A DNA stretch of 53,421 nt from NCBI GenBank assembly GCA_013335535.1, contig JAAXVL010000019.1, forward strand, positions 1-53,421. The letters are read 5' to 3'. Each line of letters begins with the position of its first letter. The first letter of the stretch is position 1. Both the position numbers and the translations under genes were made by a program. The notes beneath the pieces were generated by a model. That model made no database searches, had not been told where the DNA came from, and was given only the letters and a program-made list of their open reading frames with translations. Below are positions 8,616 through 18,142 of this stretch, piece by piece. This stretch comes from Azonexaceae bacterium. GTDB taxonomy: Bacteria > Pseudomonadota > Gammaproteobacteria > Burkholderiales > Rhodocyclaceae.

Positions 8616-10658
8616 TTAACTATCCTGGCGCCAAGTTTCCGGGTCTATCGCAGGCATTTGGTCAACTTTCTGAAATATGGCCGTGAATGACAATGTGCTG
8701 CCCTCGCTAGCCACGCTTTCCAGTCTCATTTCGCCGCCCATCAGGCCCACCAAACGTTTGCTGATAGCAAGGCCAAGCCCGGTACCGCCGTAGCGTCTGG
8801 ACATCGAGCCATCTGCCTGCTCGAAGGTGGAAAAAATTCGTTTCTGGTCATCGGCGGAAATACCAATGCCGGTATCCCGAACCTCGAAGACTAGCGTAAT
8901 TTGCGTCGTGTCCTCGGCTAGGACCAGAACCTTGGCTGTGACACTGCCTTCATTGGTGAATTTAATGGCATTCCCTATCAGGTTGAGCAAGATTTGCCCC
9001 AAGCGAAGTGGATCGCCCAACAGAGATAAGTTGTCGATTTTTGGCGACGCCTCGATATGCAAATTCAGGCCCTTTTCGTGGGCCGTGGGAGCGGTCAGGC
9101 TAGCGATATTTTCCAGCACCGAGGCAAGCCGAAAAGCGACACTGTCCAAAACGAGGCGCTCGGCTTCAATCTTGGAAATATCGAGAATATTGTTGATGAT
9201 TGCCAGCAAGTTATGTGATGTCCGTTCGACCCGGCGCAATTGATCTTTGGCTTTTTCATCGGAAACGCGGCGCAAGGCTAGTCCGGTCAGACCCATGATG
9301 CCGTTCAATGGCGTGCGCAACTCGTGGCTCATATTGGCGAGAAAGGTTGACTTGGCACGATTGGCTGCCTCGGCAGCTTCTTTGGCAATCGACAGGTCTA
9401 GCGTTCTCGCCTCAACCAGGGCTTCAAGATGTTGGCGATACTGGGTCAGTTCCGCTTCGCTATGTTTCCGATCGGTGATGTCGGTAATGAATCCATGCCA
9501 TATGGTAGCGCCGTCCTCTTCGCGCTCTGGCATGGCATCGCCATACAGCCAGCGGACGCAGCCATCATCGAACTTGACCCGGTATTGATGTTGCCAGGGT
9601 TGCAGGTACTTGGCCGATTTCTCGATTGAGGCGATGACACCGGCGACGTCTTCTGGATGAAGAATGGCAAAAACCGGAGATGCGTCTTCACGGACGGCTT
9701 CCGGGCTGACCCGGTAAATTTGCCGGATAGCTTCGCTGGCGAAAGGAAAACAAGTTCTGCCGTCGGCGTGCTGCCGGTATTGGTAAACGACACCTGGTAC
9801 GCAGCTGGCTATTTTCAGGAGGCGCAGTAGCGCCTCATCGCGTGCCGCCTCCATTTGCTTGCGTTGTGTGATGTCGGATTTGACGGCCACATAATGGGTG
9901 ATTTCACCGGCAAGATTCTTGACGGGGGCAATCTGAGCCTCTTCCCAATACAGTTCACCGTTCTTCCGCTTGTTGCGCAATTCGCCTTTCCACGTTTTTC
10001 CGGCGGTCAGTGTTTTCCAGAAAACGTCATATACGTCCTTACCCGTTTGCCCCGATTGGAGAATGCGCGGGTTTTCGCCGATGACTTCTGCCGGCATGTA
10101 ACCAGTGACTTCGCTAAAGCGCGGATTAACGTATTGGATACCAGCATCCAGATCGGTGATGACGACTGATGCCGGACTCTGTTCCACCGCCGTGGTCAGC
10201 TTGAGCAGCATTTCGAGTTGGGCGCTTAAACGGTCGCGCTGATTTTCGACTTCCTTGCGCAAGAGTTCCCGTTCAAGCAGGTTGCGTATCCGCTGACGGG
10301 CAATATCAAGGTTTATTGGCTTGGTAATGTAATCGGCGGCACCGAGTTGCAGACCACGTGTTTCCGAATGCTCATCGTCGAGCGCAGTGATGAAAATAAC
10401 TGGAATACGGCTCAGTACCGGGTCGGCTTTGAGGCGGCGGCAAACTTCATAGCCATCCATGCCCGGCATCATGATGTCGAGCAGAATCAGGTCAGGTGGT
10501 GTTTCTCCAGCCAGAGCCAAGCCCTGAGGGCCGGAGGTGGCGATCTGGAGATCGAATTCCTCTGCCAGGGCTGCTCCCAGCGTCATCAAATTGGCTGGCG
10601 TGTCGTCGATGGCGAGAATGCGTAAAGCAGGTTGCTTTAATAGGTGTTCAGTTTCCAT
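8616..10658 (-). CDS. Receiver-PAS-PAS histidine kinase (soluble)
   Basis: The 680-residue protein lacks membrane segments. In order it has an N-terminal receiver (about 12-130, [17 protein letters not shown] lysine), a PAS domain (about 155-272, [19 protein letters not shown]), a second PAS/PAC (about 290-405), a dimerisation helix with phospho-histidine in [17 protein letters not shown] (about 445), and a HATPase domain with N box [16 protein letters not shown]1 DTGIGIS and G2 [11 protein letters not shown]. The N-terminal receiver suggests phosphate input from the upstream membrane kinase. Its start lies inside the end of that gene (22-base overlap), so translation is probably coupled. No output domain is present. 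Confidence 0.92.
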   Translation of the reverse strand: METEHLLKQPALRILAIDDTPANLMTLGAALAEEFDLQIATSGPQGLALAGETPPDLILLDIMMPGMDGYEVCRRLKADPVLSRIPVIFITALDDEHSETRGLQLGAADYITKPINLDIARQRIRNLLERELLRKEVENQRDRLSAQLEMLLKLTTAVEQSPASVVITDLDAGIQYVNPRFSEVTGYMPAEVIGENPRILQSGQTGKDVYDVFWKTLTAGKTWKGELRNKRKNGELYWEEAQIAPVKNLAGEITHYVAVKSDITQRKQMEAARDEALLRLLKIASCVPGVVYQYRQHADGRTCFPFASEAIRQIYRVSPEAVREDASPVFAILHPEDVAGVIASIEKSAKYLQPWQHQYRVKFDDGCVRWLYGDAMPEREEDGATIWHGFITDITDRKHSEAELTQYRQHLEALVEARTLDLSIAKEAAEAANRAKSTFLANMSHELRTPLNGIMGLTGLALRRVSDEKAKDQLRRVERTSHNLLAIINNILDISKIEAERLVLDSVAFRLASVLENIASLTAPTAHEKGLNLHIEASPKIDNLSLLGDPLRLGQILLNLIGNAIKFTNEGSVTAKVLVLAEDTTQITLVFEVRDTGIGISADDQKRIFSTFEQADGSMSRRYGGTGLGLAISKRLVGLMGGEMRLESVASEGSTLSFTAIFQKVDQMPAIDPETWRQDS

Positions 10659-13300
10659 TCGTGGACCTGTGCGATGTTTTGCAAACGCTGACTGACAAGT
10701 TCGAAATGCATTTCATCCATTTCCGCGCTCAGGGCATTGATCTCGTCGGCAGCCTCTGTCTCGGCGAGCAAAGACTGGAGTTCCTTGAATTTCGGAATGG
10801 CATTGAACTTGTTTTGCATCAGCAGTGGAAATAGTTGGCCAAGCAGCAATTCAATTTTGCCGGTGTCGAACGGCCTGATCGTGAGATTTTCTTCTTTCTC
10901 AATGCTGGATTTTTCCTTCGCAAGCCAGCGTATTAGCAGGTTGCGGAGCGCATCAATCTGGATCGGCTTGCTGAGGAAGTCATCCATGCCGGCTGCCAGC
11001 GCCCGTTGCCGGTCTTCGGCAAAGGCATCGGCAGTCAAGGCAATGATGGGCAGGTGAGGGTGTTTGCTTGCGCTTTCCCACTGCCGTATACGCTCGGTTG
11101 ACGTGTAGCCGTCCATGACGGGCATCTGGATGTCCATCAGCACCAGATCGATCCCCGCATTCTGCATTACGGCATCAAGGCCTTGCTGACCGTCCTCCGC
11201 CATAGTTACTTGCAGGCCCAGTTTGCCAAGCAGGGCGGCAATGACCTTGCGATTGGTCGGGTTGTCCTCGATGACGAGTATGTGCCCGCTAAGGTTTGTC
11301 GTCATTGGTGAAGACAGGGGGTGTCGTTCGGTCTGACGAGTATCTTCGCTGGCTGCAATGGAAGTCACCGGTATGCGGAACCAGAAACAAGCCCCTTGAC
11401 CGGCTTCGCTCTTGACCCCCACTTCACCTCCCATGCGTTGTGCCAGGCTACGTACAATCGATAGCCCGAGGCCGGTGCCGCTAAATTCGCGGGTAATCGA
11501 CGTGTCGGCTTGCGAGAAGGGCTTGAACAACAGGGATTGTTTTTCGCTGGCGACACCCATGCCGGTGTCCGTCACCGAAAATTCGAGCAGTGCGTTTGCG
11601 CCCTCTCGCGAGATTTCTGTGGCTGCGATGTCGACGTAGCCGGTGGTCGTGAATTTGATGGCATTACCCACCAGATTTGACAGCATCTGGCGCAGGCGAT
11701 GACCATCGCCCAGATAGCGCTGCTGATTCGGGCCGTTCCAGTTCAGATTGAGCTGGAGATCCTTGGTGCGAGCGTTTTCGCTGAACAGGGCGTGGATATC
11801 GTGGAGGACATGGGCTGGCTCGAAGGGAATCGATTCGAGTTCGATTTTTCCGGCTTCCACTTTCGAGAGATCGAGAATGTCGTTGAGCAAAGCCAGCAAT
11901 GTCTGACCGGAATTCAGAATGGTGCGTGAATAATCCAGCCGCTCGCTGTCCTTGACGCCCGGGAGCAGGAGCATTTGCGCCATGCCGAGAATGCCGTTCA
12001 TCGGGGTGCGGATTTCATGGCTCATGGTGGCCAGGAATGCCGATTTTGCGCGGTTGGCGGATTCGGCGCCCTCCTTGGCTTCGCGCAGCAGCGCTTCGCT
12101 TCTCTGCAATTCCTCGATCGTCTTCATGCGGTCCATGAAGGCGCCAGTCCAGCGCGAAAGCAGACGGACAAATTCGAGGTCGAAGCTGCGAAAGCCGTCG
12201 GCTTTCCCGGCTGCAGAGGAGAAATTGAGGGTGCCGAAGATCTCGCCTCGAAGCCAGATGGGAATCCCGATATAGGCTGCCAGACCGAATTCGCGGAAGC
12301 AGGGGTGTCCGGCGTGCTCGGATTTCGGCACGTCCGGAATGGCCAACAGGTCGCCTGTGCTCAAGGTGGTGCTGCAGTATGTGATGCCAAGCGGGAATGT
12401 CTGTCCATCGGCCAGTGTATCGGGCGGTGAAACCTGTGCGACGATCCTGTATTCATCGCCCTGAATCCGGCTGATGATGCCGAATTCCAGCTCCAGGTAT
12501 TCGGCTGCTACCTTGAGTGCATGCCGTAGCGTCGCCTCGGGTTCGACATTGGTCAGGGCTGCCACGTCGTTGAGTGATTTCAGTGCATCAAGCTGGCGCT
12601 GAAGCTGCTGGTCGTAGGTTGCCCGCGAGTTTTCCTCACTCCGCAGCTTGTGGATCATGCGATTGAAGGCAGCGGCAGTCTCCGCCAGTTCATCGTCGCC
12701 GATCACCTCCAGCTCATGAGAGAGATCGCCGCTGGCAACGGTCTGGCTGGCCTTGCGCAGCGAGTGCAGTTGTCGTGTCAGATAGGTGCCGAGAATGAAG
12801 GAGAACACGGCGACCAGGATCATTTCCAGCAGTGAAATGGATAGTGTCCAGTTGCGGGTTTTGGTGATCAATGCTTGCAAGGGGGCAATATCGACGCCGA
12901 ACTGTATGCTGCCAAACGATTGTCCCGAGACAGTCATGGCGACTTCATTGTCGTAGACACCATCGAGGACATTCCAGATGCTGTGGTCAGCGATGAAGCT
13001 GCGGTCGGGCAGTTTGCCGCGCTGGATCAGCGGCTGTTGTTGCGCATCCATGACCCGAACGTAAGTCAGGTCGCCGGTGCCGAGAATGTCCGTTACCACG
13101 CTATCCAGTGTGGCCAGGTCGGAGGCTATCAGGGCATCGCGCACGCTGGCGCTGAGCAGGCGCGATGTCGTGGCGACCCGGCGTTCAAGCTCTGCCTCAT
13201 TTGACGACTGCAGTTGTCCGAGGACACTCAGGCCGAGAACGGACAGCAGAATCCCTTCGATGAGGGCAACTCCGATAATGGTTTTGGCGCGAAATTTCAC
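10637..13300 (-). CDS. Membrane hybrid sensor kinase (HAMP-GAF-HisKA-HATPase-REC)
   Basis: The 887-residue protein has a first membrane helix at about 8-28, a periplasmic sensor region to about 150, and a second helix near 152-175 ([18 protein letters not shown]). HAMP follows at about 176-230, GAF at about 255-400, and the phospho-histidine in [19 protein letters not shown]. The HATPase has [18 protein letters not shown] and GTGLGLSIV. The receiver has [19 protein letters not shown] features ([15 protein letters not shown]) and a KPI lysine. The C-terminal 80 residues are helical and resemble a degenerate Hpt-like end without an obvious His site. It overlaps the PhnD-like gene by ATGA upstream and the second kinase downstream, so the three form one operon. 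The PhnD-like protein may present a ligand to its periplasmic part. Confidence 0.92.
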   Translation of the reverse strand: MKFRAKTIIGVALIEGILLSVLGLSVLGQLQSSNEAELERRVATTSRLLSASVRDALIASDLATLDSVVTDILGTGDLTYVRVMDAQQQPLIQRGKLPDRSFIADHSIWNVLDGVYDNEVAMTVSGQSFGSIQFGVDIAPLQALITKTRNWTLSISLLEMILVAVFSFILGTYLTRQLHSLRKASQTVASGDLSHELEVIGDDELAETAAAFNRMIHKLRSEENSRATYDQQLQRQLDALKSLNDVAALTNVEPEATLRHALKVAAEYLELEFGIISRIQGDEYRIVAQVSPPDTLADGQTFPLGITYCSTTLSTGDLLAIPDVPKSEHAGHPCFREFGLAAYIGIPIWLRGEIFGTLNFSSAAGKADGFRSFDLEFVRLLSRWTGAFMDRMKTIEELQRSEALLREAKEGAESANRAKSAFLATMSHEIRTPMNGILGMAQMLLLPGVKDSERLDYSRTILNSGQTLLALLNDILDLSKVEAGKIELESIPFEPAHVLHDIHALFSENARTKDLQLNLNWNGPNQQRYLGDGHRLRQMLSNLVGNAIKFTTTGYVDIAATEISREGANALLEFSVTDTGMGVASEKQSLLFKPFSQADTSITREFSGTGLGLSIVRSLAQRMGGEVGVKSEAGQGACFWFRIPVTSIAASEDTRQTERHPLSSPMTTNLSGHILVIEDNPTNRKVIAALLGKLGLQVTMAEDGQQGLDAVMQNAGIDLVLMDIQMPVMDGYTSTERIRQWESASKHPHLPIIALTADAFAEDRQRALAAGMDDFLSKPIQIDALRNLLIRWLAKEKSSIEKEENLTIRPFDTGKIELLLGQLFPLLMQNKFNAIPKFKELQSLLAETEAADEINALSAEMDEMHFELVSQRLQNIAQVHEWKLNTY

Positions 13301-14145
13301 GGCTGTCGGCCAACACCCTGGTCGATTTTCAGGCGGCGGATTTCATCCCAGTCCCGATCGCTGGCCGCTTCGATGCCCTTGAAGCTCAGAGGGGCGAGCA
13401 GTTTTTTGCCGGCTTCGTCAGCACTTAGGGAAGCCAGTGCGGCCATCACCTTGTTGATCAACTCCGGATCGATCCTGGGGTGGGCAGCAAAGGCGTGGGG
13501 TGTATAGCTCGGTGTCGTGGTCAGGACGCGTAACTGAGAAGATATTTCCGGGTCAATGGCTTCAAGGGTTCGTTTGATGCCTCCGCCAGCAGCAAACAGA
13601 CCCTGCGCTACGCCTCGATAAACCGAATCGTGGGAATTGACGTAGCGCGCCTCGATCGGGATATCGAGGCGTGAGAACTCCGCACGCGGCAGGATACTGG
13701 CCGCAAAAGCAGCGGGGGCAGGGAAGGCGACGGTTTTCCCGGACAGTTGCTTGATATCAGAGATTGGCGACTTTTTGGCGATGACGATGATCCCGACCAG
13801 TCGCCGGTCTTTCTCCTTGGCGAAAGCCTTGTAGCCGCTGATCCGGCTGAATACCGTGTAGTGATAGGGGTTCATGTAGGCGATATCGTATTCGCCGCGT
13901 TTCAGACGCTCCTCGAAGGCAGGAATGTCGGGTGCCGTTCTGAAGACCAGCCGGATTTCGCTGCGGGCAGCTACTTCCTGGAGGAGGGGAATCCAGACTC
14001 TGGCAAGTTCGGTTGCCGATTGCTGGGGAACGATCCCCACCGTGATTTCAGGTTGGGCTGCCTGTGACGCATGCCCGAAAAGCAGGCCAAAAATCGAACA
14101 CATTGCTACGACAACGTGTTTTATGAAATTCAACAATCGTGTCAT
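13297..14145 (-). CDS. PhnD-like periplasmic substrate-binding protein
   Basis: The 282-residue protein starts with a signal peptide (core [14 protein letters not shown], cleavage after SQA near 29). The rest has the phosphate/phosphite/phosphonate-binding fold: [69 protein letters not shown]. No ABC permease or ATPase gene is adjacent. Instead its stop overlaps the start of a membrane hybrid kinase (ATGA). In other bacteria such orphan PhnD-like proteins serve as ligand-binding partners of sensor kinases, and that role is likely here. The actual ligand could be phosphonate, another small anion or something unrelated. It is the first gene of a three-gene operon. Confidence 0.85.
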   Translation of the reverse strand: MTRLLNFIKHVVVAMCSIFGLLFGHASQAAQPEITVGIVPQQSATELARVWIPLLQEVAARSEIRLVFRTAPDIPAFEERLKRGEYDIAYMNPYHYTVFSRISGYKAFAKEKDRRLVGIIVIAKKSPISDIKQLSGKTVAFPAPAAFAASILPRAEFSRLDIPIEARYVNSHDSVYRGVAQGLFAAGGGIKRTLEAIDPEISSQLRVLTTTPSYTPHAFAAHPRIDPELINKVMAALASLSADEAGKKLLAPLSFKGIEAASDRDWDEIRRLKIDQGVGRQP

Positions 14146-14323
14146 TGATAAGTGCTCTTTCTGTGATTTGCCAGATTATCGCACTTCAGTTTGAGGTTTT
14201 GAAAATTGACAGTCCCTGCGGCTATCGTTGAGTTTGGACGGGATATCGTCAATAAATATCCTGCTATTTAAATTGACTATTTCATCAGCATGGAGCCTCT
14301 GGCTTTTTTTTCGCGGCAGAAAT

Positions 14324-14354
14324 AAAAATGGAACTCCGCAGAGTTCCATTTTTT
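14324..14354 (-). terminator. Strong rho-independent terminator after cysN
   Basis: AAAATGGAACTC at 14325-14336 pairs perfectly with GAGTTCCATTTT at 14341-14352 around a CGCA loop. The flanking A and T runs allow termination on both strands. It lies about 30 bases past the cysN stop and closes the cysDN transcript. Confidence 0.9.
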
Positions 14355-14384
14355 CCCCGATTGGGGGGCGCTGGAGATGATGAC

Positions 14385-15653
14385 TCAAAGAATCATGCCG
14401 GCGCCGACGGTGTTGTTGTTGCTTTCGTCGATGATGATGAAAGCGCCGGTTCCGCGGTTTTCCAGGTAAGGGTCGGCGAACAGCGGCTGGGCCAGCTTGA
14501 AGGTGACTTGCGCGATGTCGTTCATGGCCAGCTTTTCGGCCGGGACTTTTTCCAGCGTGTTCACATCCAGGCGATGGTCGATGGCAGCCAGTTTGGCCTT
14601 GGAGTCGCGCGTCGTGTGGCGGATCAGGTAGGTGCGGGCGCGGTCCATCGGCGCTTCGGCCATCCAGCAGACGGTGGCTTCGATCTGCTTGACGGCGGCC
14701 GGCACTTCGCTCGACTTGACGATCATGTCGCCGCGCGAGGTGTCGATTTCATCGGCCAGCAGCAGGGTGATCGATTGTTCGCAGAAGGCTTCGCCGATAT
14801 CGACGCCGCCGATTTGGACGGCCTTGACGGTCGACTCGCGGCCGGAAGGCAATACGGTGACGGCATCGCCGACCTTAATCGAACCGGCTTCGACGCGGCC
14901 CATGAAGCCGCGGTAGTCGTGCAGGTCCGGATTGGCCGAATCCTGCGGGCGGCAGACGTACTGGACCGGGAAGCGGAACTTCTCGGTGTGCTCAGTGTGG
15001 GCGGCCGGGGCGGTTTCGAGCATTTCCAGCAGGGTCGGGCCGTCGTACCAGTTCAGATTGTCGCCACGGTCCACGATCATGTCGCCATTGAGCGCCGAGA
15101 GCGGGATGAAGCGGATGTCTTCGATGCCGACCTTGGCGGCGAATTCGAGGTATTCCCCCTTGATGCGTTCGTAGGTTTCCTGCGAGTAATCGGCGAGATC
15201 CATCTTGTTGATGGCGACGATCAGGTGCGGGATGCCGACTAGCGAGGCCAGCTTGGAATGGCGGCGGGTCTGGGTCAGGACGCCCTTGCGCGCATCGATC
15301 AGGATGATCGCGAGGTTGGCGGTCGAGGCCGCGGTGACCATGTTGCGGGTGTACTGCTCATGGCCCGGCGCATCGGCGATGATGTACTTGCGCGTGCCGG
15401 TGCTGAAATAGCGGTAGGCGACGTCGATGGTGATGCCTTGTTCGCGCTCGGCTTGCAGGCCGTCGGTGAGCAGCGAGAGGTCAACCGCGCCCATGCCGCG
15501 CTTTTCGGAGGTCTTGGCGATGGCCGACAGCGTGTCGGCGAGGATGGTCTTGGTGTCAAACAGCAGGCGGCCTATCAGGGTGCTCTTGCCGTCATCGACG
15601 CTGCCGCAGGTCAGGAAGCGGAGCAGGCCATGGTCTTCAACTTGGGCGGTCAT
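14385..15653 (-). CDS. cysN: Sulfate adenylyltransferase subunit 1 (GTPase)
   Basis: The 422-residue protein is the GTPase subunit of ATP sulfurylase. With CysD it makes adenosine 5'-phosphosulfate from ATP and sulfate, the first step of assimilatory sulfate reduction. The G motifs are intact: GSVDDGKST (17-25), the switch-I region with GITIDVAYRYF, DAPGHEQYTRN, NKMD and an SAL near 180. EF-Tu-like beta-barrel domains II and III follow. The length fits a CysN without a fused CysC kinase domain. Its ATG shares one base with the cysD stop (TGATG), so the subunits are translationally coupled. A strong terminator follows. Confidence 0.97.
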   Translation of the reverse strand: MTAQVEDHGLLRFLTCGSVDDGKSTLIGRLLFDTKTILADTLSAIAKTSEKRGMGAVDLSLLTDGLQAEREQGITIDVAYRYFSTGTRKYIIADAPGHEQYTRNMVTAASTANLAIILIDARKGVLTQTRRHSKLASLVGIPHLIVAINKMDLADYSQETYERIKGEYLEFAAKVGIEDIRFIPLSALNGDMIVDRGDNLNWYDGPTLLEMLETAPAAHTEHTEKFRFPVQYVCRPQDSANPDLHDYRGFMGRVEAGSIKVGDAVTVLPSGRESTVKAVQIGGVDIGEAFCEQSITLLLADEIDTSRGDMIVKSSEVPAAVKQIEATVCWMAEAPMDRARTYLIRHTTRDSKAKLAAIDHRLDVNTLEKVPAEKLAMNDIAQVTFKLAQPLFADPYLENRGTGAFIIIDESNNNTVGAGMIL

Positions 15654-16582
15654 CAGAAGTAACCCTCTTTCTTGCGTTGTTCCATGGAGGCGTCGCTGGT
15701 CTGGTCGTCCAGACGGGTAGCGCCGCGCTCGGTGATGGTGGTGGTGGCGGTTTCGAGAACGATTTTTTCGACGGTGTCGGCATCGGATTCGACCGGCGCC
15801 GTGCAGGAAATGTCGCCGACGGTACGGAAACGCACCTGCAGGTCGATGATCTGTTCACCGGCGCGTGACGGGTTGGCGACTTCGCCGGAAACCAGCGGCA
15901 CGTTGACTGGGACGATGGCGCCCTGGCGCATGACGACCGGACGGGTGTGGGCGAAGTAGATGCTCGGCAGTTCGAGGCCTTCGCGCTCGATGTATTGCCA
16001 GACGTCCATTTCCGTCCAGTTCGAGATCGGGAAGGCGCGGATGTTCTCGCCCTTGTGGCTGCGCGCGTTGTAGAGGCTCCACAGTTCCGGGCGCTGGTTC
16101 TTCGGGTCCCACTGGCCGAATTCGTCGCGGAAGCTGAAGATGCGTTCCTTGGCGCGGGCCTTTTCCTCGTCGCGGCGGGCGCCGCCGATGCAGGCGTCGA
16201 AGCCGAATTCCTCGATGGCTTCGAGCAGCGTGACCGACTGGTGCTTGTTGCGCGATTCGCCTTCATGCTTGAGCACGACGGTCCCCCGGGCCATGGAGTC
16301 CTCGACGGAGCGCACGATCAGGCGCTCGCCGAGTTCGGCTGCACGCTTGTCGCGGAAGGCGACGACTTCCTTGTAATTGTGGCCGGTGTCGATGTGCATG
16401 AGCGGGAAGGGGAACTTGCCCGGGCGGAAGGCCTTTTCGGCCAGGCGCAGCATGCAGATCGAGTCCTTGCCGCCGGAGAAGAGCAGCACCGGGTTGGAAC
16501 ACTGGCCGGCCACTTCGCGCATGATGTGGATGGCTTCGGCTTCGAGCCAGTCGAGGTGAGAGAGGGTGGAACGTTGGGTCAT
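15653..16582 (-). CDS. cysD: Sulfate adenylyltransferase subunit 2
   Basis: The product is the catalytic, PAPS-reductase-fold subunit of ATP sulfurylase. The PP-loop LLFSGGKDSICMLRLAEKAF lies near residue 35, followed by PLMHIDTGHNYKEV and RDEEKARAKERIFSFRD, all typical. I place the start at the ATG at 16582 (MTQRSTLSHLDWLEAEAIHI), which matches the length of known CysD (about 302-309 residues). The frame is open to an ATG at 16621, which would add 13 residues. The native PP-loop is SGGKDS, whereas E. coli has SIGKDS. It forms an operon with cysN. The divergent sodC is 204 bases away, so both promoters lie in 16583-16785. Confidence 0.96.
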   Translation of the reverse strand: MTQRSTLSHLDWLEAEAIHIMREVAGQCSNPVLLFSGGKDSICMLRLAEKAFRPGKFPFPLMHIDTGHNYKEVVAFRDKRAAELGERLIVRSVEDSMARGTVVLKHEGESRNKHQSVTLLEAIEEFGFDACIGGARRDEEKARAKERIFSFRDEFGQWDPKNQRPELWSLYNARSHKGENIRAFPISNWTEMDVWQYIEREGLELPSIYFAHTRPVVMRQGAIVPVNVPLVSGEVANPSRAGEQIIDLQVRFRTVGDISCTAPVESDADTVEKIVLETATTTITERGATRLDDQTSDASMEQRKKEGYF

Positions 16583-16785
16583 TGCTTGGGTAATCCGCAG
16601 GGATTGTCGAATGGGCGCCATTGTAACAAAGCGCTTAATATTGTTTTAAGAACAAGTGCGCATCTTGTTATTTCAAATTGATATATAGCTGGGTGCATAT
16701 TGATGGAACATCGGTTTCGCATATGTGTCCCAGAGAATTGAGTGTTTCCTGTACCTTCTGCGAAGTTCTTGTTAAGGATGAAACC

Positions 16786-17304
16786 ATGTCTCTGAGCCCT
16801 GTTGTTGCCTTGAGTGCCTTGTCCCTTGCCTTGCTGGGCGGCTGTGCCACTTCCATGCCCGGGCCGTCGGCCAGCGCCGAACTGCTTGCCCGTTCGGGTA
16901 GCACGGTCAGTGGCACGGTCAGTTTTTCCGAAACCGACGGTCGACTGCGCATCGAGGCCAGGGTGGCCGGCCTGACGCCGGGCGAGCACGGTTTCCACGT
17001 GCATGAGGCGGGCGATTGCAGCGCACCGGATGCGAGCAGCGCCAAGGGCCATTTCAATCCGACAGCCAAGCAGCACGGCCATCACGCTGGCGACGAGCAT
17101 CATGGTGGCGACATGCCGAACCTGATCGCCAATGCGCAGGGTGAGGCCATCTACCGCGCTGATCTGCGCGGGCTGACCTTGAGCGGTGCGACTGGCGTCG
17201 TCGGGCGCAGTGTCGTGATCCATGCCGATCCGGACGACTACAAGTCGCAGCCGGCCGGCAACTCGGGCAAGCGCGTGGCCTGCGGGGTGATCGCGGCGCG
17301 CTGA
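16786..17304 (+). CDS. sodC: Lipoprotein Cu/Zn superoxide dismutase
   Basis: I start at the ATG at 16786, preceded by AAGGATG; the frame is open upstream to 16678. The 172-residue product has a lipoprotein signal ending LALLGGC, so Cys20 should be lipidated. The SodC fold follows, with GFHVHEAGDC (copper ligands), GHFNPTAKQHG (bridging and zinc histidines), HADPDDYKSQPAGNSGKR with active-site Arg, and a closing ACGVI cysteine. It converts periplasmic superoxide to peroxide and oxygen. A His-rich insert, HGHHAGDEHHGGD, may help metal loading. It appears monocistronic, and a dispersed repeat copy follows 20 bases after the stop. Confidence 0.93.
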   Translation: MSLSPVVALSALSLALLGGCATSMPGPSASAELLARSGSTVSGTVSFSETDGRLRIEARVAGLTPGEHGFHVHEAGDCSAPDASSAKGHFNPTAKQHGHHAGDEHHGGDMPNLIANAQGEAIYRADLRGLTLSGATGVVGRSVVIHADPDDYKSQPAGNSGKRVACGVIAAR

Positions 17305-17323
17305 GTTTCAGCGCGGCTGATCA

Positions 17324-17361
17324 TTTCAATTTTGGCCGTTTTTTCCGGTTGACCGTCAAAA
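17324..17361 (+). repeat. Dispersed repeat copy 3
   Basis: Reads TTTCAATTTTGGCC, a T-run and TTTCCGGTTGACCGTCAA. It lies 20 bases after the sodC stop, in sense orientation. The next 290 bases up to 17652 show no gene I can support. Confidence 0.88.
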
Positions 17362-17651
17362 GCGCCTGACGGCAGCCGGGCGGCTGGCCATTCATAGCTT
17401 GAGCTTGCCGTAGCGTCGTGCTCGGTGCAAACCACAGGTGCGGGTTTGGCGTGACCAACGCAGCCCGTTGCCTGTCTTCTCCATACTCTGGAGGCTGCGA
17501 AATCTGTCGAAAATACTTACACAGCCGAAATTGACAATATCATTTTCCGTTGTGCTTGTAGGGTTTCCAGACGTAGGCATCATGTTTGCTCGGGGTAGAC
17601 GACCGGCTTTGTGTTAGCCGAGGACGATGGCTAACAGGAGGCGACAAGCTC

Positions 17652-17999
17652 ATGGCGGAACAAGAATATCCGGGCGAGAAAACAATCAGAATCCTGCTCG
17701 AAGCCCTGACCACGATTTCCTATCTTCGAGGCAATGACCAGCGGGCAGCCGGCATCGCCGAATATGCACTCGATCAATACGAAAAAGCCTTGCGCTATGC
17801 CGGGCACTCGGAAGGCATTGGCGAAATGCAATATTTGCCGGGCCTGTGTCTGGAACAGCGCAATCAACATGCGCTCCGGCGCAGCTACGACAGGCGATCA
17901 ATCAACTACGGCCCGCCAGCAGGGCAGGCGGACCAGAGGCTCTGTTCGGACCGGCGAATGAATTCGGACCGCCGCTACCTGGAGCAGACATACTCCTGA
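17652..17999 (+). CDS. Small hypothetical protein with DRR motifs
   Basis: I start at the ATG at 17652 because a perfect AGGAGG lies ten bases upstream. The 115-residue product has a helical N-terminal half (IRILLEALTTISYLRGNDQR, then AEYALDQYEKALRYAG). Its basic C-terminal tail contains YDRRSINYG, CSDRRMNSDRRY and a few aromatic residues. I know no named family. Repeated DRR/ERR motifs also occur in the unrelated 77-residue protein at 46548 and are common in short bacterial proteins of unknown role. No signal peptide or membrane helix is visible. A long GC hairpin and a repeat copy follow. Confidence 0.6.
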   Translation: MAEQEYPGEKTIRILLEALTTISYLRGNDQRAAGIAEYALDQYEKALRYAGHSEGIGEMQYLPGLCLEQRNQHALRRSYDRRSINYGPPAGQADQRLCSDRRMNSDRRYLEQTYS

Positions 18000-18028
18000 A
18001 CAAAGCGGCATCAACAAAAAGCCGGCCA

Positions 18029-18087
18029 ATCCCGGGGAAGACGCACTGCCCGCGGCCTAAGCGCTGCGCGCCGGGCATCCCCGGGAT
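18029..18087. other. Nested GC stem-loop downstream of the DRR protein
   Basis: ATCCCGGGGA at 18029-18038 is perfectly complementary to TCCCCGGGAT at 18078-18087. Inside, GCCCG near 18048 pairs with CGGGC near 18071. The structure abuts a dispersed repeat copy and lies between two convergent genes. It could act as a bidirectional transcription stop, but there is no U-run. Confidence 0.5.
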
Positions 18088-18137
18088 TTCAATTTTGGCC
18101 AAAATTTCCGGTTGACCGTGGCAATCGCCGTTTGCCG
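18087..18137 (+). repeat. Dispersed repeat copy 4 (long form)
   Basis: Reads TTTCAATTTTGGCC, AAAA, TTTCCGGTTGACCGTGG, then CAATCGCCGTTTGCCGG. The last part is shared with the copy at 40968, so the full unit is nearer 50 bases. It ends six bases from the stop of the minus-strand OmpA-like gene. Confidence 0.88.
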
Positions 18138-18142
18138 GATAA

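Noticed and set aside
14176..14388. 70-codon minus-strand frame between the PhnD-like gene and cysN
   Set aside because: It runs through the cysN terminator hairpin and has no ribosome binding site.
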